From positions 24,138,618 through 24,202,617 of the forward strand of contig JAJEKV010000008.1 in assembly GCA_021234155.1 (NCBI GenBank): a DNA stretch of 64,000 nt. Direction: 5' to 3'. This document shows, piece after piece, positions 10,780-23,939 of this stretch (positions within the stretch are counted from its first letter, which is position 1; each line of letters starts with the position of its first letter). Both the position numbers and the translations under genes were made by a program. The stretch is from Isoetes taiwanensis. Lineage: Eukaryota; Streptophyta; Lycopodiopsida; Isoetales; Isoetaceae. The notes under the pieces are model-generated. The model did not search any database. It was not told the origin of the DNA and saw only the letters and a program-made list of their open reading frames with translations.

Positions 10780-12570
10780 TTCGGCGGTCATCATCATAGA
10801 ATTTTTGTAGCGACATCATAAATTCCGACGGTCATCATCATTCGAGCTCTTGAACAAACTTATCTCCCAAGCTTTGTGTATTTGTACTCTGTTTTCTTCC
10901 TTTGCAATTCCGTGACTCTTTTGCAACTATACCATGAGTTCTCCCCGGCGCCGGAGGTATCGCATTTTTGCTATCTTTTTTTTTAGAAAATGTTTGTGCT
11001 TCATCAAATTTATAGCATAAAGTACTCAAATGTAAGTGGTTTTCTTGTTTTATTTATATTAAATTTGAAGCCCGGCAAGAACACTGATATGAATTCTTTG
11101 AGTTTCGGGAAAGTGGAGTCGTCGGAAGAAAGCCAAGCCAAATCAAGGCAAAAGAAGTATCAAATGCTGAATTTTTATCAGTTTTTGAAGTTCCTTTGAG
11201 GTCGGGAAGATCAACATCAAAGGAAATCAAGCTTTGAATTCGGCGAAGTTCAATGAACTCCTTGAAAAGTATACGAGAATGGCCCTACCAACAATGAAGT
11301 GAGGACTCGTTTTGCAAGAGCATTTGTATGTGAGAACACCCCTAAGGCTTTGGCTGACCCGAAAATTACAAGGTAAATTGGGCATCTTTAGCGGCCGGAG
11401 ACTCCCACCAGTTTTTACGTAGTTCATAAGAGTAAAGATCATGAAGTAAATTGTTTTGAAGCTAACCTCAATGTGATTATCAATCACATTAGAAGCTGTC
11501 GGACATGCAAAAGAAAATTTGAAGAAGAAATTAAAGGAAAAAAGCGACTTTGTTGAAGAAGGTAGGTGCGATTACAATGTCTTTGATGCTACTTGCACTT
11601 TATTGTACAAGCAAATTTCAGGAGAAGAGAATCTATCAAACTTTACGGTGCAGATTTGCCTAACAACCAAGCTTTGGTTGCATACTTGAAAGAAAGAAGA
11701 AGCAAGTTTAATGGATTTACTTTACGAAACTATTGGGAGTGCTAAAGTTCGATGATGCAAAAAGTTGAAGGAAGAAATCAAATCCTTGGAAGTGAATATT
11801 GAAGCATATGGCCATAGGATGGAGTTTTGGAATGCAAAGTCAAACACATATCTGCTATCTGATTTCAATCAAAGGTAAGAAGGAACTCAAAGTTCACATG
11901 GGTGTTTATGATCTGCCTCGAGATCAATTTCTTTGAAAAGATGTGAAGGTTGTGGTTTGAGTTTTAGCTCGATTCTGAGTTTTCTTATCAAGTTATCATG
12001 TGATCATAAATTTCATGTTTCTTTGCTTTGGTTTGTCTTGGATACTATGCATTATGCGATGGCGAGGTTGTGGGGTAGAAGTGCACGACAAGCTTGAGCA
12101 AGAACTTGGTTATTTTAAAAGCGGATGAAGATGAAGTATGTAGGGGTATGAAGAGTCTTGATGAAGATGTGAAGGTGACAAAGGTCACCAAAAGGTGAAA
12201 GGAAAAGGTAAAGACATGGGTGAGGATTCCAACTCTGTTGCAGCTGAGTATGACAAACCTATTTCAAAGATTTTGTTGCTAAGAGGAAAGGCAAGAAAAA
12301 GATTCTTAGGGCAGCGACAACAAAGCAAGATCGAGGGAAGTCGGTCAAGTCCTAAGGCGTAACTAGTCTGAGCGTGAGATCCCAACAACTCTGTTACACG
12401 GGTTCTCCACTTGCTTCTCTGTTACACATGCTTCTCTGTTACACACGCTTCTCGATTCTGGCTCCAACACATGAAGAGCCTACTCCTTCAAAGTCACCAT
12501 TCCACGGATATCAATCGATGAGGAAGACCTCACTCTTGCGAGAGAAGTTTATAAGGAAATTTGGATAAGC
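10780..12570 (+). other. Unrecognised degenerate coding-like region
   Basis: Lysine-rich readable patches lie on the plus strand (RQKKYQMLNFYQFLKF about 11,150; FEANLNVIINHIRSCRTCKR about 11,455-11,515), separated by stops. TCTGTTACACRYGCTTCTC repeats three times about 12,390-12,450. I could not assign a family. Confidence 0.2.
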
Positions 12571-13555
12571 GGTTGCTAACTGCGGGGTTAAAGTTGAAGT
12601 TTGGTTTTGAAACAATCTTAAGTTTTCAATGTTAAGCTGCTTTCTGTCGGGTAAATTTTGAGTATGATCGCAATTTTGTGAATATATGGCAGGTCTCTAA
12701 GTTATTGAATATGTAAACTACATGTTGAATATGTGGCCAGTCTGCAATTTTTTTGAATGTGACCATATGCGTAACCACTTGAATATATGAACTTTGTGCT
12801 TCTTTAAAATTTTTGTATATTTTTTTTTCTTCATTGGTTCAGTTCTCTTGTTTATGCAAAGTGTTTTGTACACGTAACCAATTCTTACAATTCAAAGCGA
12901 TATTACGCAATACCACGGAAAATTAAAACAATTCAAATGATATTCAAACAATTCAATTGATATTACGCAATACCCGAAGTATACGCAATACAATTCAAAC
13001 ATGCATACTGACTCAAATTCTATTTGCCCTTTCCCATGGTTTATGGCTTGCACACAATCTTAAAGATCATCAGAGACCATTCCAAGTGATTATACTACTA
13101 AAGAAACTTTGAACACTCATTTGCAAATCTTAGCTCCTTTGCGGGTCATTGACCAATTTTTGACCTGGTCAATGGCGATCTTTTGAAATAGCTAAGTGCA
13201 TCGACTTGAGAGAAAGTTTTATATCTACTTAAGTACATCTCTCAAGCATATAAACCATTTTGGATTCAACATGAAATACATTAAGACCTGCTAGCATTTG
13301 GCATTTGAAGTTACCGCAGTCTTTTTTTACGGAATTGGGAAATCGGTGCAAAGCGTGTATGAGCTTCATTCTTGCAAGATCAAGGTATAGATTGGTTGCC
13401 ATGTGCAACCTGGAGGTCTACACCAAACTCAATTGAGGGATTACCGGGATGCGCAACCAAATCTTACATTTCAAAATAAACACGCAACTAGTTCTTACTA
13501 TTCAAACTAGATTACGCAATAGCAAAAAAAAAAAAGAATGAAACTTTTCTTTATT
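12570..13555. other. AT-rich spacer with ATTACGCAATA repeats
   Basis: ATTACGCAATA recurs near 12,902, 12,962 and 13,510 with ACAATTCAAA spacers. No open frame of interest was found. It lies just downstream (minus strand) of the DDE-like gene and may include its 3' UTR. Confidence 0.4.
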
Positions 13556-13559
13556 ACTT

Positions 13560-16500
13560 GAATATGAATGTTACAATTGAATACAATTTGGTTAGCACTA
13601 GCAATGCTTGTATGCTAGTAAAAATTCATTTGGTTCCATTTCTCATTGAAGAACTTCGGTGCGAGGCTCATCCTCATCTACTAAGCTATCGCATAAAGAC
13701 TACTCTTGTGCTCCAAAACTTCGATCTAAAAGATGATCATGAACATCCTTTGGAAGTTTGTATATGTTTTCACTTACGGGCACCATATCAAAGCAACACG
13801 ACATGACCAAGTGGGCTGTATGCATTGCACTCTGGTGCATCTTCAAGCAATTCAAATTCACTACCTCCTAAAACTTATAATACTTACGAGAGGACCACTT
13901 CTCTTCTAGCAAATTTAGCACCCCATGCATCTTTAAAGGCCCTCTCTACAATGTGTTTTTAGGCTTAGTGCATTTGATGATGTAGAAGTCTACGTTCCTT
14001 GTTGTTGGCCTCGGATAGTGCTTTGCAAAATTATCCCCAACATCAACTACATCGAGAAACCCATTCATGATCCCCTTCATAGATGGGACCCTGTAATGTT
14101 TCCGGCTCGTCTTGACACACGGAATTAGTTGAGAATAAACCCAAGATCCTATTACGCTTTTGTTTATGCACTTCCCAAACTTTCACCTTAGCGGTAATTA
14201 CGAAGCAAGCTGAAATCCATATGAGCAACTTTTGGTAGGGTCATTGGAATGCAGGTCGATACAATGCAACTTTACGGAACTTTGTTAATGTCTTACAATC
14301 ATATTTGTCACTTCTATCAACCTCATTGATAGCTATCTCCCAAAAATATCTGCAAAAGGAATCATGTAAAATAACATGCAATGCAAACAACATGTAAAAA
14401 CTGAACTCTTTGTGTACACCAAGGATGATCTCCTTCATTGTCAATCGACTTAAAATGTGCTCGCAAAACACAAGCGCATCATGTGCATTCCTTAGTGGTC
14501 TTGAATTCCTCTTCAACATCTCATGTGTAGGGGCTCTTTTATTACGACACCAACACCATCATGCTCACTGCAAGGATTGATTCTGAGAATTTTAAAGAAA
14601 TGCCAATTAAAAAGAACCAATAGACTAAAATAAAAGTAATTACCTTTGCCATGATATGATGCAAAGAAATTCCGGTGTATTGGTTTTTCGGTGCTTTGAA
14701 AAGAACACTGCCTAGGAAGTAGAACATCCTTGCTCCTTTAAATTGATGGGAACATCCATCGAGACCACATGACATGATTCTTGTAATGGACACCCTTGTC
14801 GACAAGGAAAACTACATGTTTTTGCAAACAATGTTGAGCGAAGAGTACATCATGTTCTCTATCATCACTTATGTAAAAATGTGTTTCCTTAATGATCTTT
14901 CTATTACGTTACGTAGAAGGTGGAGCATGCCTATATGTGATGTGCACCAAAATGGTGCATTGGTCATTCCTTCAATGCAAGCTTTGTATTTCTTGTTGGA
15001 TTTTGAAGGTGTAGTTCTCTGCAAAGTCAATCACTGAAACTATAGTGTCCTTTGGAAAAGCTGCCAAACACTCCCTAAAACTTTGTTTTGCTTGCCATCG
15101 GCTTCATAATTATGAGGGATGAATGGAATGAGGAAGGTATCGACAAATTGGAACAACTCTGCTCTTGGTGTCGTCTTGTAAACAAGCTTGTTGGCGGGTT
15201 TGGGAGCTTCCTACAAAGAAGCAAAAACATATATCAGTACCACCTTTTTGGATTTAACATTTCAAGTTACTTGTAATACCTTCTTCTTAGCCTTCGGATC
15301 TTCTTTCTGACCTGAATTCTCATCAACAGTCTTACCAGCACCACCTTTCTTACGTCACGAATTCTCGGCCCGGCCGGTCTTGCCGGCACCACCTTTCTTC
15401 AACCTTTGTTCTTCCCTGCGGTCTTCTCGGCGGCTCCTTTCTTCTTAACAAGTTTTTTCCTTCTCGGCAACCTTATTAAGATGCTCTTCAACTATGCTCT
15501 GTCCCATTTTAACTATTGCTATAAGAATGGCAATTGGCAATACCAAACTCTATTAACATTATTTCATCATTAAGCGAGAATGTTACCTTGTCCTCCTCAT
15601 AAACTGTTATGTTCAAAGAAGAGTTTGAGCTGAAAAGAATATCTCATTTAAGAATAACAATTTGAATTACCTTATCAAATGTCTTCCAATCTACTTGATG
15701 GTTCAACTTGTAATCTCTTTCTTTTGGACAAGTTGGCACTTTGTTTTTCCACAAGCCTTGCATTTAAGCGGTGAGACAATTATGTTGATGCCACTCTTAC
15801 GATTCATCCTTAGGACATACCAAAGATCTCCAAAGCTCGGAGGTTGAAGCATATGTAGCTTTAGATGCATTGCGGGTTGGTCCTATACCACATACATCAC
15901 AATTGCATGTGCAATTTGGACCATGGAGGTCTGATCTAATCTTACTTTGTTTATGGCTGTCTCACAAAGTCAACTCTCAAATGGTAGATCTGTGACAAGT
16001 CTCTCTATCTTTTACCTTCGACATATGGGGCTTTAGAGCATGGAATCTTTGTAAATGATATTTGAAAGTATGGATATTGCCTTTCAAATCGTTGGAAGAA
16101 AACTTTGCTGCTTGAAGCTTGACAACAACATATCAACAACCTTAAGTTGAAAATCTTAAACCTTAACAATTTGAAAACAAATTGCTTTAAAATTACGTGT
16201 CTCTTCAAGAAAGTGTAGTGCATGCAATATCTTCTTTCTAGAAGTTGCTTTTATCTTGATGACATGTTTCTTACATGGGGAAACTCTTGTATTGTGTCTC
16301 CAAAATCCACCACTAGTTTTTTCTCGTCATAAGAGAGTTTGTCACATCTAATCTTATTTTTTGAACATGGACCATGGACCCTCACCAAGTTCAAGCATCT
16401 ACTCTTCTTCTTCTGGCCGGTTGTGACAATCTTTACATTGGGGCATAGAGTTACGGGAAAGCTGATTTGTTAATATTGGTATTATTGCGGCATAAACCAT

Positions 16501-17661
16501 GGCGGCATTTCTTGCCCTCTTAATATCATTTTCTTCTCATTCTTATGATCGCAAAAGAGTTCTTTAAATTCTCCACAATTTTCTTCATTCTAGATTCATC
16601 CTTGGAGTTAGGAACAACAAGTTGGGGTAGCCACTTTGCGGCGGACTTAATTATCTCTTTCCTATCCTACAACTTGCATTACCAAGAACCTTTTTCACCT
16701 TCAACTTTGCAACCTTTTTTTGATAGCATTCTCTTCTTCCATGTGCTTAGATCACCTTGGAGCAATGCTTCTTCATCTGCTGCAATTTCCCTTTCCCTCT
16801 TAAGCTCTCTCTCTTTTCTCCTTAACTTCGGACTCTATACCTTCTAAAAAGCATGACAATCTGCTAGAAAAAAAGAATCACGAAGTGAAAAAAGTCAAAG
16901 AAACCTTCAAATCATGCAAACCTTGCTTACCTTGAAAATGAGGTTGATCATGACATTGGGTTCCGACATCTTGAGTTCCCTGTTGGCGCCACCCTTCAGA
17001 CTCTTGGAAATCACCTTCATGGTAAGAAGGTTGCAAATCTTCATGAAATGCAGACTCTTCATTGTCTCCATAAGGTTCGGGATTGTGACAGTAAACATTT
17101 TCTAGAATTAAAGCAAACATCAACAAATAAGGAAAGAAATCAACAACAAATATGTAAGTTCAAAAGTTGCAAATCTTCATGAAATGTAGACTCTTCATTG
17201 TCTCCATAAGGTTCGGGATTGTGACAGTAAACATTTTCTAGAATGATTAATATGCATTTCAGCATACATGAAAATGAAATGCATCATGATCCTCAATTAC
17301 CATGGTTTCCCTCTAGCACAAATTCGCTTGCTTTCGGCCTGAAACTTGTTGGCTCTGTTCTTGAATCTGCACTTGCGGATTGCTGACAAATTGCATCAGC
17401 AATTCGGGAACAACTGCCAAAAAAAATTTCAGTATGACTCTGGAAAACTTGGAGGCTAGACGCTTGCTTTCGGCCTGAAACTTGTTGGCTCTGTTCTTGA
17501 ATCTGCACTTGCGGATTGCTGACAAATTGCATCAGCAATTCGGGAACAACTGCCAAAAAAAATTTCAGTATGACTCTGGAAAACTTGGAGGCTAGATAGC
17601 AGTTTTGCAACATCAAAATTAACTTGATTCTTGCACACGGATGCGAAAAGCTTCTCTCCAT
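13560..17661 (-). CDS. Multi-exon DDE-like (transposase-derived) gene
   Basis: The gene reads right to left from ATG at 17,661, 46 bases below a TATAAATA box. Intron boundaries look genuine: donors GTAATTGAGG (17,300), GTAAGC (16,930), GTAATTC (about 15,670), GTAACATT (15,596) and GTAATTAC (about 14,641), with acceptors such as TTCTAG (17,102) and TTTTCAG. Exon order: acidic N-terminus; a cysteine cluster (CTCNCDVCG, about 15,910); a lysine-rich linker; then DFAENY (15,009-15,034), SDDREHD, an SDG/CSHQFKGARMFYF block (about 14,720-14,770), HGKG (about 14,645) and EHDGVGVVIK (about 14,560). A tail follows (DFYIIKCTKPK; NIYKLPKDVHDHLLDR). These residues match a widespread but little-described transposase-like family. 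Several frameshifts and the duplications at 17,030 and 17,325 break it as sequenced. Confidence 0.6.
17325..17596 (-). repeat. Perfect 136-bp head-to-tail duplication in exon 1
   Basis: 17,325-17,460 is repeated as 17,461-17,596 without spacer. 136 is not a multiple of three, so the second copy shifts the reading frame and cannot be tolerated by a functional exon. Confidence 0.97.
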
Positions 17662-17707
17662 TCCGCCATAGACGGTGGAGAAATCTAGCGACAAAAGAAA
17701 TTCATGG

Positions 17708-17715
17708 TATTTATA
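17708..17715 (-). promoter_or_regulatory. TATA box of the DDE-like gene
   Basis: TATAAATA on the minus strand lies 46 bases upstream of the first ATG. The upstream 17,730-18,030 is GC-richer than the gene, with CCGG and CCCGGG motifs, as expected for a promoter. Confidence 0.5.
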
Positions 17716-18034
17716 CTCGAAGAACTTCAAACCGCCAAATTTACTTTCAAATTGCTTGCCGAACATGGCGTCATCACCTCGCACCAGCAGCACGGATCAA
17801 CAACCCGCACGGATTGCTGAAGTGACAATTTCTGGGCCGGATCGACCAGCGAATTTGGCCCGGGAGGGAAATGGCGGGGTGAAGTGCTATAATGGCGAAA
17901 AAATTTCACTTGCCCGGGTCCGGCACCGAGCCAGCCAAAAGCGTCGCCCACATAAAAAGTTGAGTACCTTAATAAAAACACACGGCAAGAAGAAGCCCTT
18001 ACGTTCTTCCTGTAAGGTGGATCACCTACCATGA

Positions 18035-18353
18035 TGATGTAATTGTAGTGACAGCAAGACCGCCATGGTCTCTGCGTCCAGATGTAAATACGTTATAACT
18101 ATATAATTTATTAGTAAAAATTCTTTTTGGACTATAACTTTGTTTTAAATGTGTAATGAAATTCCTTTGTTTGAGTTGTATTCTTGGTGTCTTGACTCAC
18201 GATCCGAGAAAGCGAGAGGAGAGAAACATATAGGATGCTTGGACCCACCTTAACACGAAATGCTCAAATTTTGGATAGTTATAGAGGCCGACAACTTTTA
18301 AAGCTAGTCCTTTCGTATAAACTAACGAGGGTTCCAAAAAAATGGGAATTGCA
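18035..18353. other. Spacer without a gene
   Basis: The sequence is AT-rich with no open frame or RNA signature seen. It may be internal sequence of the gypsy element whose LTR follows. Confidence 0.4.
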
Positions 18354-20055
18354 TGTGACCCACTTTAATTAAATCACGACTTAAAAGTCTTTATATTCAT
18401 GTTGTGTGTGTCTACTTGAGTAGCCTTGTACACCATAGTGGGCGGAAAAGGGGGCATGGCTAAGTTATTCACATAACTTACCCAACCTTATGCTTAAGGC
18501 CATTTCCACATGGCCTTATCCTATTGGGCACCCCCCACATGAAAGTACCCTAATCCTAGGCCACTTTTCGGCTCCACTTGCTTTGGGACCTGTTCTTCGC
18601 TTGGAACTCCGTTTCAAGCACCGTTTGTTGCGGCATAGCTTAGATCGACAACCCCAAGGTAGTGTGCTCATCAGAAGGAGGTGTAACTACATGACTCTTC
18701 AGCAAGTCATGGAGACCCTAGTAGTTGGGGAAGTTCGTCCAGAGCAGGTATTTAGAGTAGCTTCATAGGTACATCATCTGGAACCTAGGATTCTAGATGC
18801 GCTAGTATCTTATCTTGCTAGTAGAGCCGTCCTAGAACCCTCAGTCTAGGTTTCGAACCTAAGTAAGGAACCCTAACAAGTAGATAGATTCATGTGCGTA
18901 GATTGGATGTTATTTTCATTGTTCATTATGATTATGTTGATGTACGATGTTGATTGATCTTATGTTGCACCTCTTGTGTATTGGGAAGGGGGTTAGAAAT
19001 CTAGTGGCCATTGTCTAGATGATGCTCCTAGTATTAGACCCCTTAGTTCCTATTAGTTGCGGCCTGTGCATAGGAACTCACCCGGCTACAGGAGCTATGT
19101 AGTGACTTAGCACGTACAACGAGGCTAGTGGCATAACGGAGGGAGGTCCCTGCTGAGCGTGGCTACTGGGGACCCATGGGCTAAGCCTATAGTTGGTCAC
19201 TTCGTGTGGGTTGAGTATGGGCCCGACACTTCCTGGATCAATGTAGCACGTACAACGAGGCTAGTGGCATAACGGAGGGAGGTCCCTGCTGAGCGTGGCT
19301 ACTGGGGACCCATGGGCTAAGCCTATAGTTGGTCACTTCGTGTGGGTTGAGTATGGGCCCGACACTTCCTGGATCAATGGTGTCGTCCTGACTCTCAAGA
19401 ATTCGGGTCGATGCGGCTCTTGTTTTGGAGAGTTGATCGGGTATGAATGGTCAATAGCCCACGATTCTCTAGCCGCCCATGGAGCCATTAGAGCTCGGGA
19501 AGGGAAGATGCAACCCTTCCTACCTCATCAGGCCTAGGAGATGCAACTTGGAGTTGTCTCAATGGACGATACTATGAGACTATGTATCCGGTAGGTTATA
19601 GTCACGCCAGAGCCCGATTTAGCCCGTTTGCAAAGTATGCACAGGAGGGGTGGATGGAGTGGTCAACCCTAGCCATTGTTTATAGCCAGCCCTGCCATTG
19701 TTATATCTCGGTTTGCTCTATCTTGAGGCCTTGGTCGAGTCAACTTCTCTTCTTGAAGTGCGGTAGGGAGCTCATATGTTTTCTGGTATGTTATTATCTT
19801 TGATGGATTTATGGATGGATAGATGGCACTACCCTTCGAGGTAGCTGATTGTATTGTTATTGCTAGTGCTGATGTTTATGTTTATGCTTCCACGGCCATA
19901 GGGGAAGGGCGCATAAGAAGATACCGTGTCCCCTTTACGCACCATGGCCATCCCAAGTCAAGGATAGCCGGAGGGGCCCATCGACAAGTGTCTTTGGATG
20001 GGGATTTTCTGCGAGGTGTCTGACGGGCGTCATTATATTTGGTGGGGGCGTCACA
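18354..20055 (+). mobile_element. Isolated Ty3/gypsy LTR, about 1.6 kb
   Basis: The block ends GGTGGGGGCGTCACA at 20,055. A TGTGACC at 18,354 is the best matching start, giving inverted TGTGAC/GTCACA termini. About 18,960-19,080 (ATTGGGAAGGGGGT, then GATGATGCTCCTAG) is homologous in reverse orientation to about 47,060-47,130 in the chromovirus LTR. The ends of the two LTRs also correspond. No PBS follows, and no pol precedes, so it is probably a solo LTR. A full 136-bp tandem copy (19,108/19,244) lies inside. The left boundary is the weaker of the two. Confidence 0.55.
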
Positions 20056-20239
20056 AAGGGCTATGAGTATCATGAAGTTCTGATAGGAACTCTTAACACA
20101 ACGAAAAAGGTGCTCCAATACCCCAGAAAATATCCCCCAAAAATGCCTATAAAAATCCCTCTGTAGAACAAGAAGGGATAAAACGATTTTTTAGAATCAG
20201 GGTATTTGGCCATCATTTATAAGATACTACCATGTTATA

Positions 20240-20425
20240 TGTCACAACCCCCCATTCAAGAATTGTAAAATACCCATTTCTAAATACCCTGATTCTTCAC
20301 ACCCCATTTCTTGATACAATCCCCCATTTAAAGATTGTAAATTCATACCCTGTTATCCCTGATGCTCATATGCCGTCTCTAAACACCCTGATTCTTCATG
20401 TCCCATTTCTTAATACCACATTTTT
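20240..20425 (+). repeat. Diverged tandem repeat of about 100 bp
   Basis: ACCCTGATTCTTCACACCCC near 20,287 recurs as ACCCTGATTCTTCATGTCCC near 20,387, with similar flanks. Unlike the 136-bp class, the copies have diverged, so this is an ordinary biological tandem repeat. Confidence 0.7.
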
Positions 20426-20837
20426 AATACCATGTTTCTCATTATAACCTCGTGAAACAGACTAATCAAATTTTTTATTATTATAGAAAAAAGTTGATCA
20501 GTAAGACACTGATCAAAGTTGAGGATTGGGCGACTTTAGTTGCAGTCAATGCTATAACTGTCCCCTCAGAGCTGCAACTAGTGAAAAGAACTTATGAAGT
20601 CGAAGCTATACTTCTGATTGTGGCCTTTCACTACCAAACAATCAATGTAAGAAATCTATGCTTTAAGTGTTATTCTTGTTCATCATAGAAGGACCTACAA
20701 CTAAATATAAGTTTGGGTTTCAGTTGATTTCGACACGTCAGCATGAGGAGCGCCAATTTTCTTGAATTATTTGTCTCTTCTGATTCAAACCAAATCTTGA
20801 TGTTTTTCACCAGGAACTGAGCAATTGAATCGGATTT

Positions 20838-21200
20838 GTGGCCTTCTCCTTCGCTGGCTTTGTAGAGGCCAAGCAAAATTCAGATTCCTTTTGGTCTAAG
20901 CTATACATGGAAGGGAAATTTTTTGTAATTCTGAAACAGGAATTGAGAATTACATGTGGTTTTCTTCGAGGCCCATTTTCTGATCTTTGGAACTACCTGA
21001 TCTTCCGACAAGTCTTCCCGGATCATCTTTTTGAATCAGAATACACTTTCACTCCAGGCTCTGAGGAATTTGAATGTGAAATCATTGATTCTTGGGTTCT
21101 AGAATTTACTGGTAAAAATAGCGTCTCTCCTACAGCAATCTTTCAAGTCTTTTGTGCTTGGGCAGACAAAAAGATCACAGTTAAGGTGTTCTCTGAATGA
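20838..21200 (+). CDS. 120-codon open frame, unknown
   Basis: An uninterrupted frame of 120 codons is rich in phenylalanine and acidic residues (FTPGSEEFECEIIDSWVLEF) and ends before the LINE 5' region. I recognise no domain, signal peptide or membrane segment. It could be an exon of a host gene or an unusual 5' part of the LINE. Lack of homologous context leaves this open. Confidence 0.3.
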   Translation: MAFSFAGFVEAKQNSDSFWSKLYMEGKFFVILKQELRITCGFLRGPFSDLWNYLIFRQVFPDHLFESEYTFTPGSEEFECEIIDSWVLEFTGKNSVSPTAIFQVFCAWADKKITVKVFSE

Positions 21201-21565
21201 TCTCAGAATGATCTTGAGTGCATTTGCTTTGGTTTTGTTTCTTCTGGCTTTAATTTGTTTTTCCTATCTTTCCTTCATTCGATCCACCTCAATTATTCTT
21301 CCATCCTTTGGCAACCCGGTTTAATCTTCTCTCCCCTCGATCCTTGTTCTTTTCTTCCTAGAACTCTGTTTTTCCTATGGCTATTTTTCTTGAAAACCTT
21401 AAAAATTCCTTCATTCGATCCACCTCAATTATTCTTCCATCCTTTGGCAACCCGGTTTAATCTTCTCTCCCCTCGATCCTTGTTCTTTTCTTCCTAGAAC
21501 TCTGTTTTTCCTATGGCTATTTTTCTTGAAAACCTTAAAAATTCAAATATTGCGAAAAAACCTAA

Positions 21566-23600
21566 ATGCCAACTCTCTCATTCTTTTGCACAAGTTCATG
21601 CTCCTCCCCCCTCCGAGGAGAAGCGATCACGCTAAACCAGTTAAGCTCCTACCATTCTAATCCTTCAAATGTGATTAAATTTGGAAATTTTGCTGATTTA
21701 GATTTTTCTTCCAAAGAAATGCATCACATTAGCGAGGCGTTCCGCAATGGGATAACTTGTCCAAAGACCCACGCATTTGATGGCTTCACTCCTATCATTG
21801 ATGTCAATGGTGTGCCCATTCCATATGGAGATCGAGACCTGCTCAACAAGTTTACTCAAACCGGGATCTCACACAAGAATTTTACAATTTGCGATGTCAG
21901 TCGGACCCAACCTTGGTTGTTCAAAGGTATTCACTTAAGTAGCTCCTCAATTGCCTCTAAAATTGAGTCTTTATCCTCTTCTTTATTTGTGATCTCTGTT
22001 GATAAAGTTGGGTTAAATATTCAGCTATTATGGGATCACAAATCTCTTTTATAAAATGGAGCCCTACTCTTCCCACCAAAGATTATGGAAAATTCTTTAT
22101 AGCTTCTGTGACTATGAATGACTTGTCACCCATTTATTGGAATGAAAAATGCTTCACCAAAATCTTTAATTCCTTTGGATCCTTCATCTCTGCTGAATTT
22201 TGCCCATACAAGCCTCCTAAATGCTATATTCAGCTTGACAACTCTAAACCAATTCCTACTTCCATCCCTTTGATCAAGGAGAATTGGTTCAAGGAAAATT
22301 GCAAGGTGTAGTTGATTCTTCAGCTCATCTTTCAAAGCAAAGGCAGAATTCTGAAACTCAAAAAAATCTGCCTAATTCTCAGTATCTCAATAAACAAAGC
22401 CAGTATGAACAGACAAAGAAGATTGACTACAACAACAATTACAATCTTCAAGAATGGATACCATATTCCAGAGCCAATGGTAGCAGAAAAAGAATTCTTA
22501 AGAAAAAAGAATTCAAGCAGAAATTGATGTTGGAAGAAAAAAACAGGGATAACATTTTCACACACAGCCAATCTACATCTTTTAAGCTTGCACCCTCAAC
22601 AATCAAAGTTCTCAATAAGGGTGTCCTTCTCAATTCCAAGGGTGTCATCTCCAACTCTGTCATCATCAATGGCTTATCTTCTGGAACTTCAACTCAAGGA
22701 GCAGAATTGACCAATAATGGAAAGGTTAAAACAATACTCAAGGGAAAAGGTCCTCTACAACAACATCAGCAAATTGATTTGCATCAAACTTTGAAAGGTA
22801 TTTTACAAGATTCTAAAATGGCTTCAAAAGAAAGAAATATAGGGATTAAAATCAAGGATAATCCCACAGAATCTCGTCACTCAACTCTTGACAGCAAGTC
22901 AAAGTTCACATTTGAAAATAAAGTGAACTCGAGAGATAAAGAAGAGTTATTAATTATGGAAAACAATACCTCTGACATTGAAACTTTGGAAAAAGCAGGA
23001 TCTCAAAACAAAGTTCTTTGTTCAAATAGTTTTGGAATTTTAGCTCAGCTGAATATTGACTCTGTTGCAGACACTATTGATACCATTATCTCAGGGGATC
23101 TGCTGGATTCCACTTTGCCTGCTCACACTATTTCTATGCCTTATGTTCCTCCCTCCACTCAACCCCTAATTGACCTATCTGAAACCAATGATCACTTTGA
23201 TACCCTTGCACAACCTGAAACCCTTTTTTCTGATTCTATCTCCAGTCACATAGCTCATCAGCTTGCAGAGTTGCATGTGGACAGTGATGGAAATGATTCT
23301 CTAAGCAAGATCTCAGCTCAAGGTGACAGTGACAAATTAATTTTTGGCAATGGGTGTGATGATGTAGAAATGGAAAAAGGTGTTGAAATTAGAATAGAGC
23401 AAAAAGTTGCATGTGGACAGTGATGGAAATGATTCTCTAAGCAAGATCTCAGCTCAAGGTGACAGTGACAAATTAATTTTTGGCAATGGGTGTGATGATG
23501 TAGAAATGGAAAAAGGTGTTGAAATTAGAATAGAGCAAAATAATGATGAGATCAAAGCGCCGGAGGAAAGCATTTCACAACTGAGGAGTCTATTGCATTG
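21566..23600 (+). pseudogene. LINE ORF1 (nucleic-acid-binding protein), frameshifted
   Basis: Three overlapping frames (21,566-22,054; 22,030-22,311; 22,284-23,423) read as one protein broken twice. The first part resembles the DUF4283-type domain of plant LINE ORF1. The middle holds KWSPTLPTKDYGKFF; the last is a basic, Gln/Asn-rich tail (QEWIPYSRANGSRKRILKKK). No CCHC knuckle is visible. The tail carries an exact 136-bp tandem copy (23,269/23,405) that ends the long frame early. Confidence 0.6.
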
Positions 23601-23939
23601 AGTCAACTTAAAGGAGGATTTGGCAATTCCCGGGCAAGATCTAAACCCTCCTCATAATAGTTTATTTGTTTCGATGATATTAATAATGGTACAAGACCAA
23701 ATCAAGTCCCTATTTGTGGTTCAAAATTTGGAGTTGCTCTCACATGTCAAACCGGGTTTACTCGACCTTCGAGGTTTCGATAAAGAAAATGGGGGACTCT
23801 AACAATAATACTTTAAATATTGTTAACCATGATTCACGGGATGATGACTCCTTTCTAATGTTACATCCAAAAGGTGTATTATCTCGCTAGTTCAAAGTCC
23901 AAAAAGGGAAAGCTAAAGCTAAAGCTAGGATTAAACATT

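Noticed and set aside
17030-17596. Biological exon duplication in the DDE-like gene
   Set aside because: Both doublings have the 136-bp offset of the window-wide class and break the frame.
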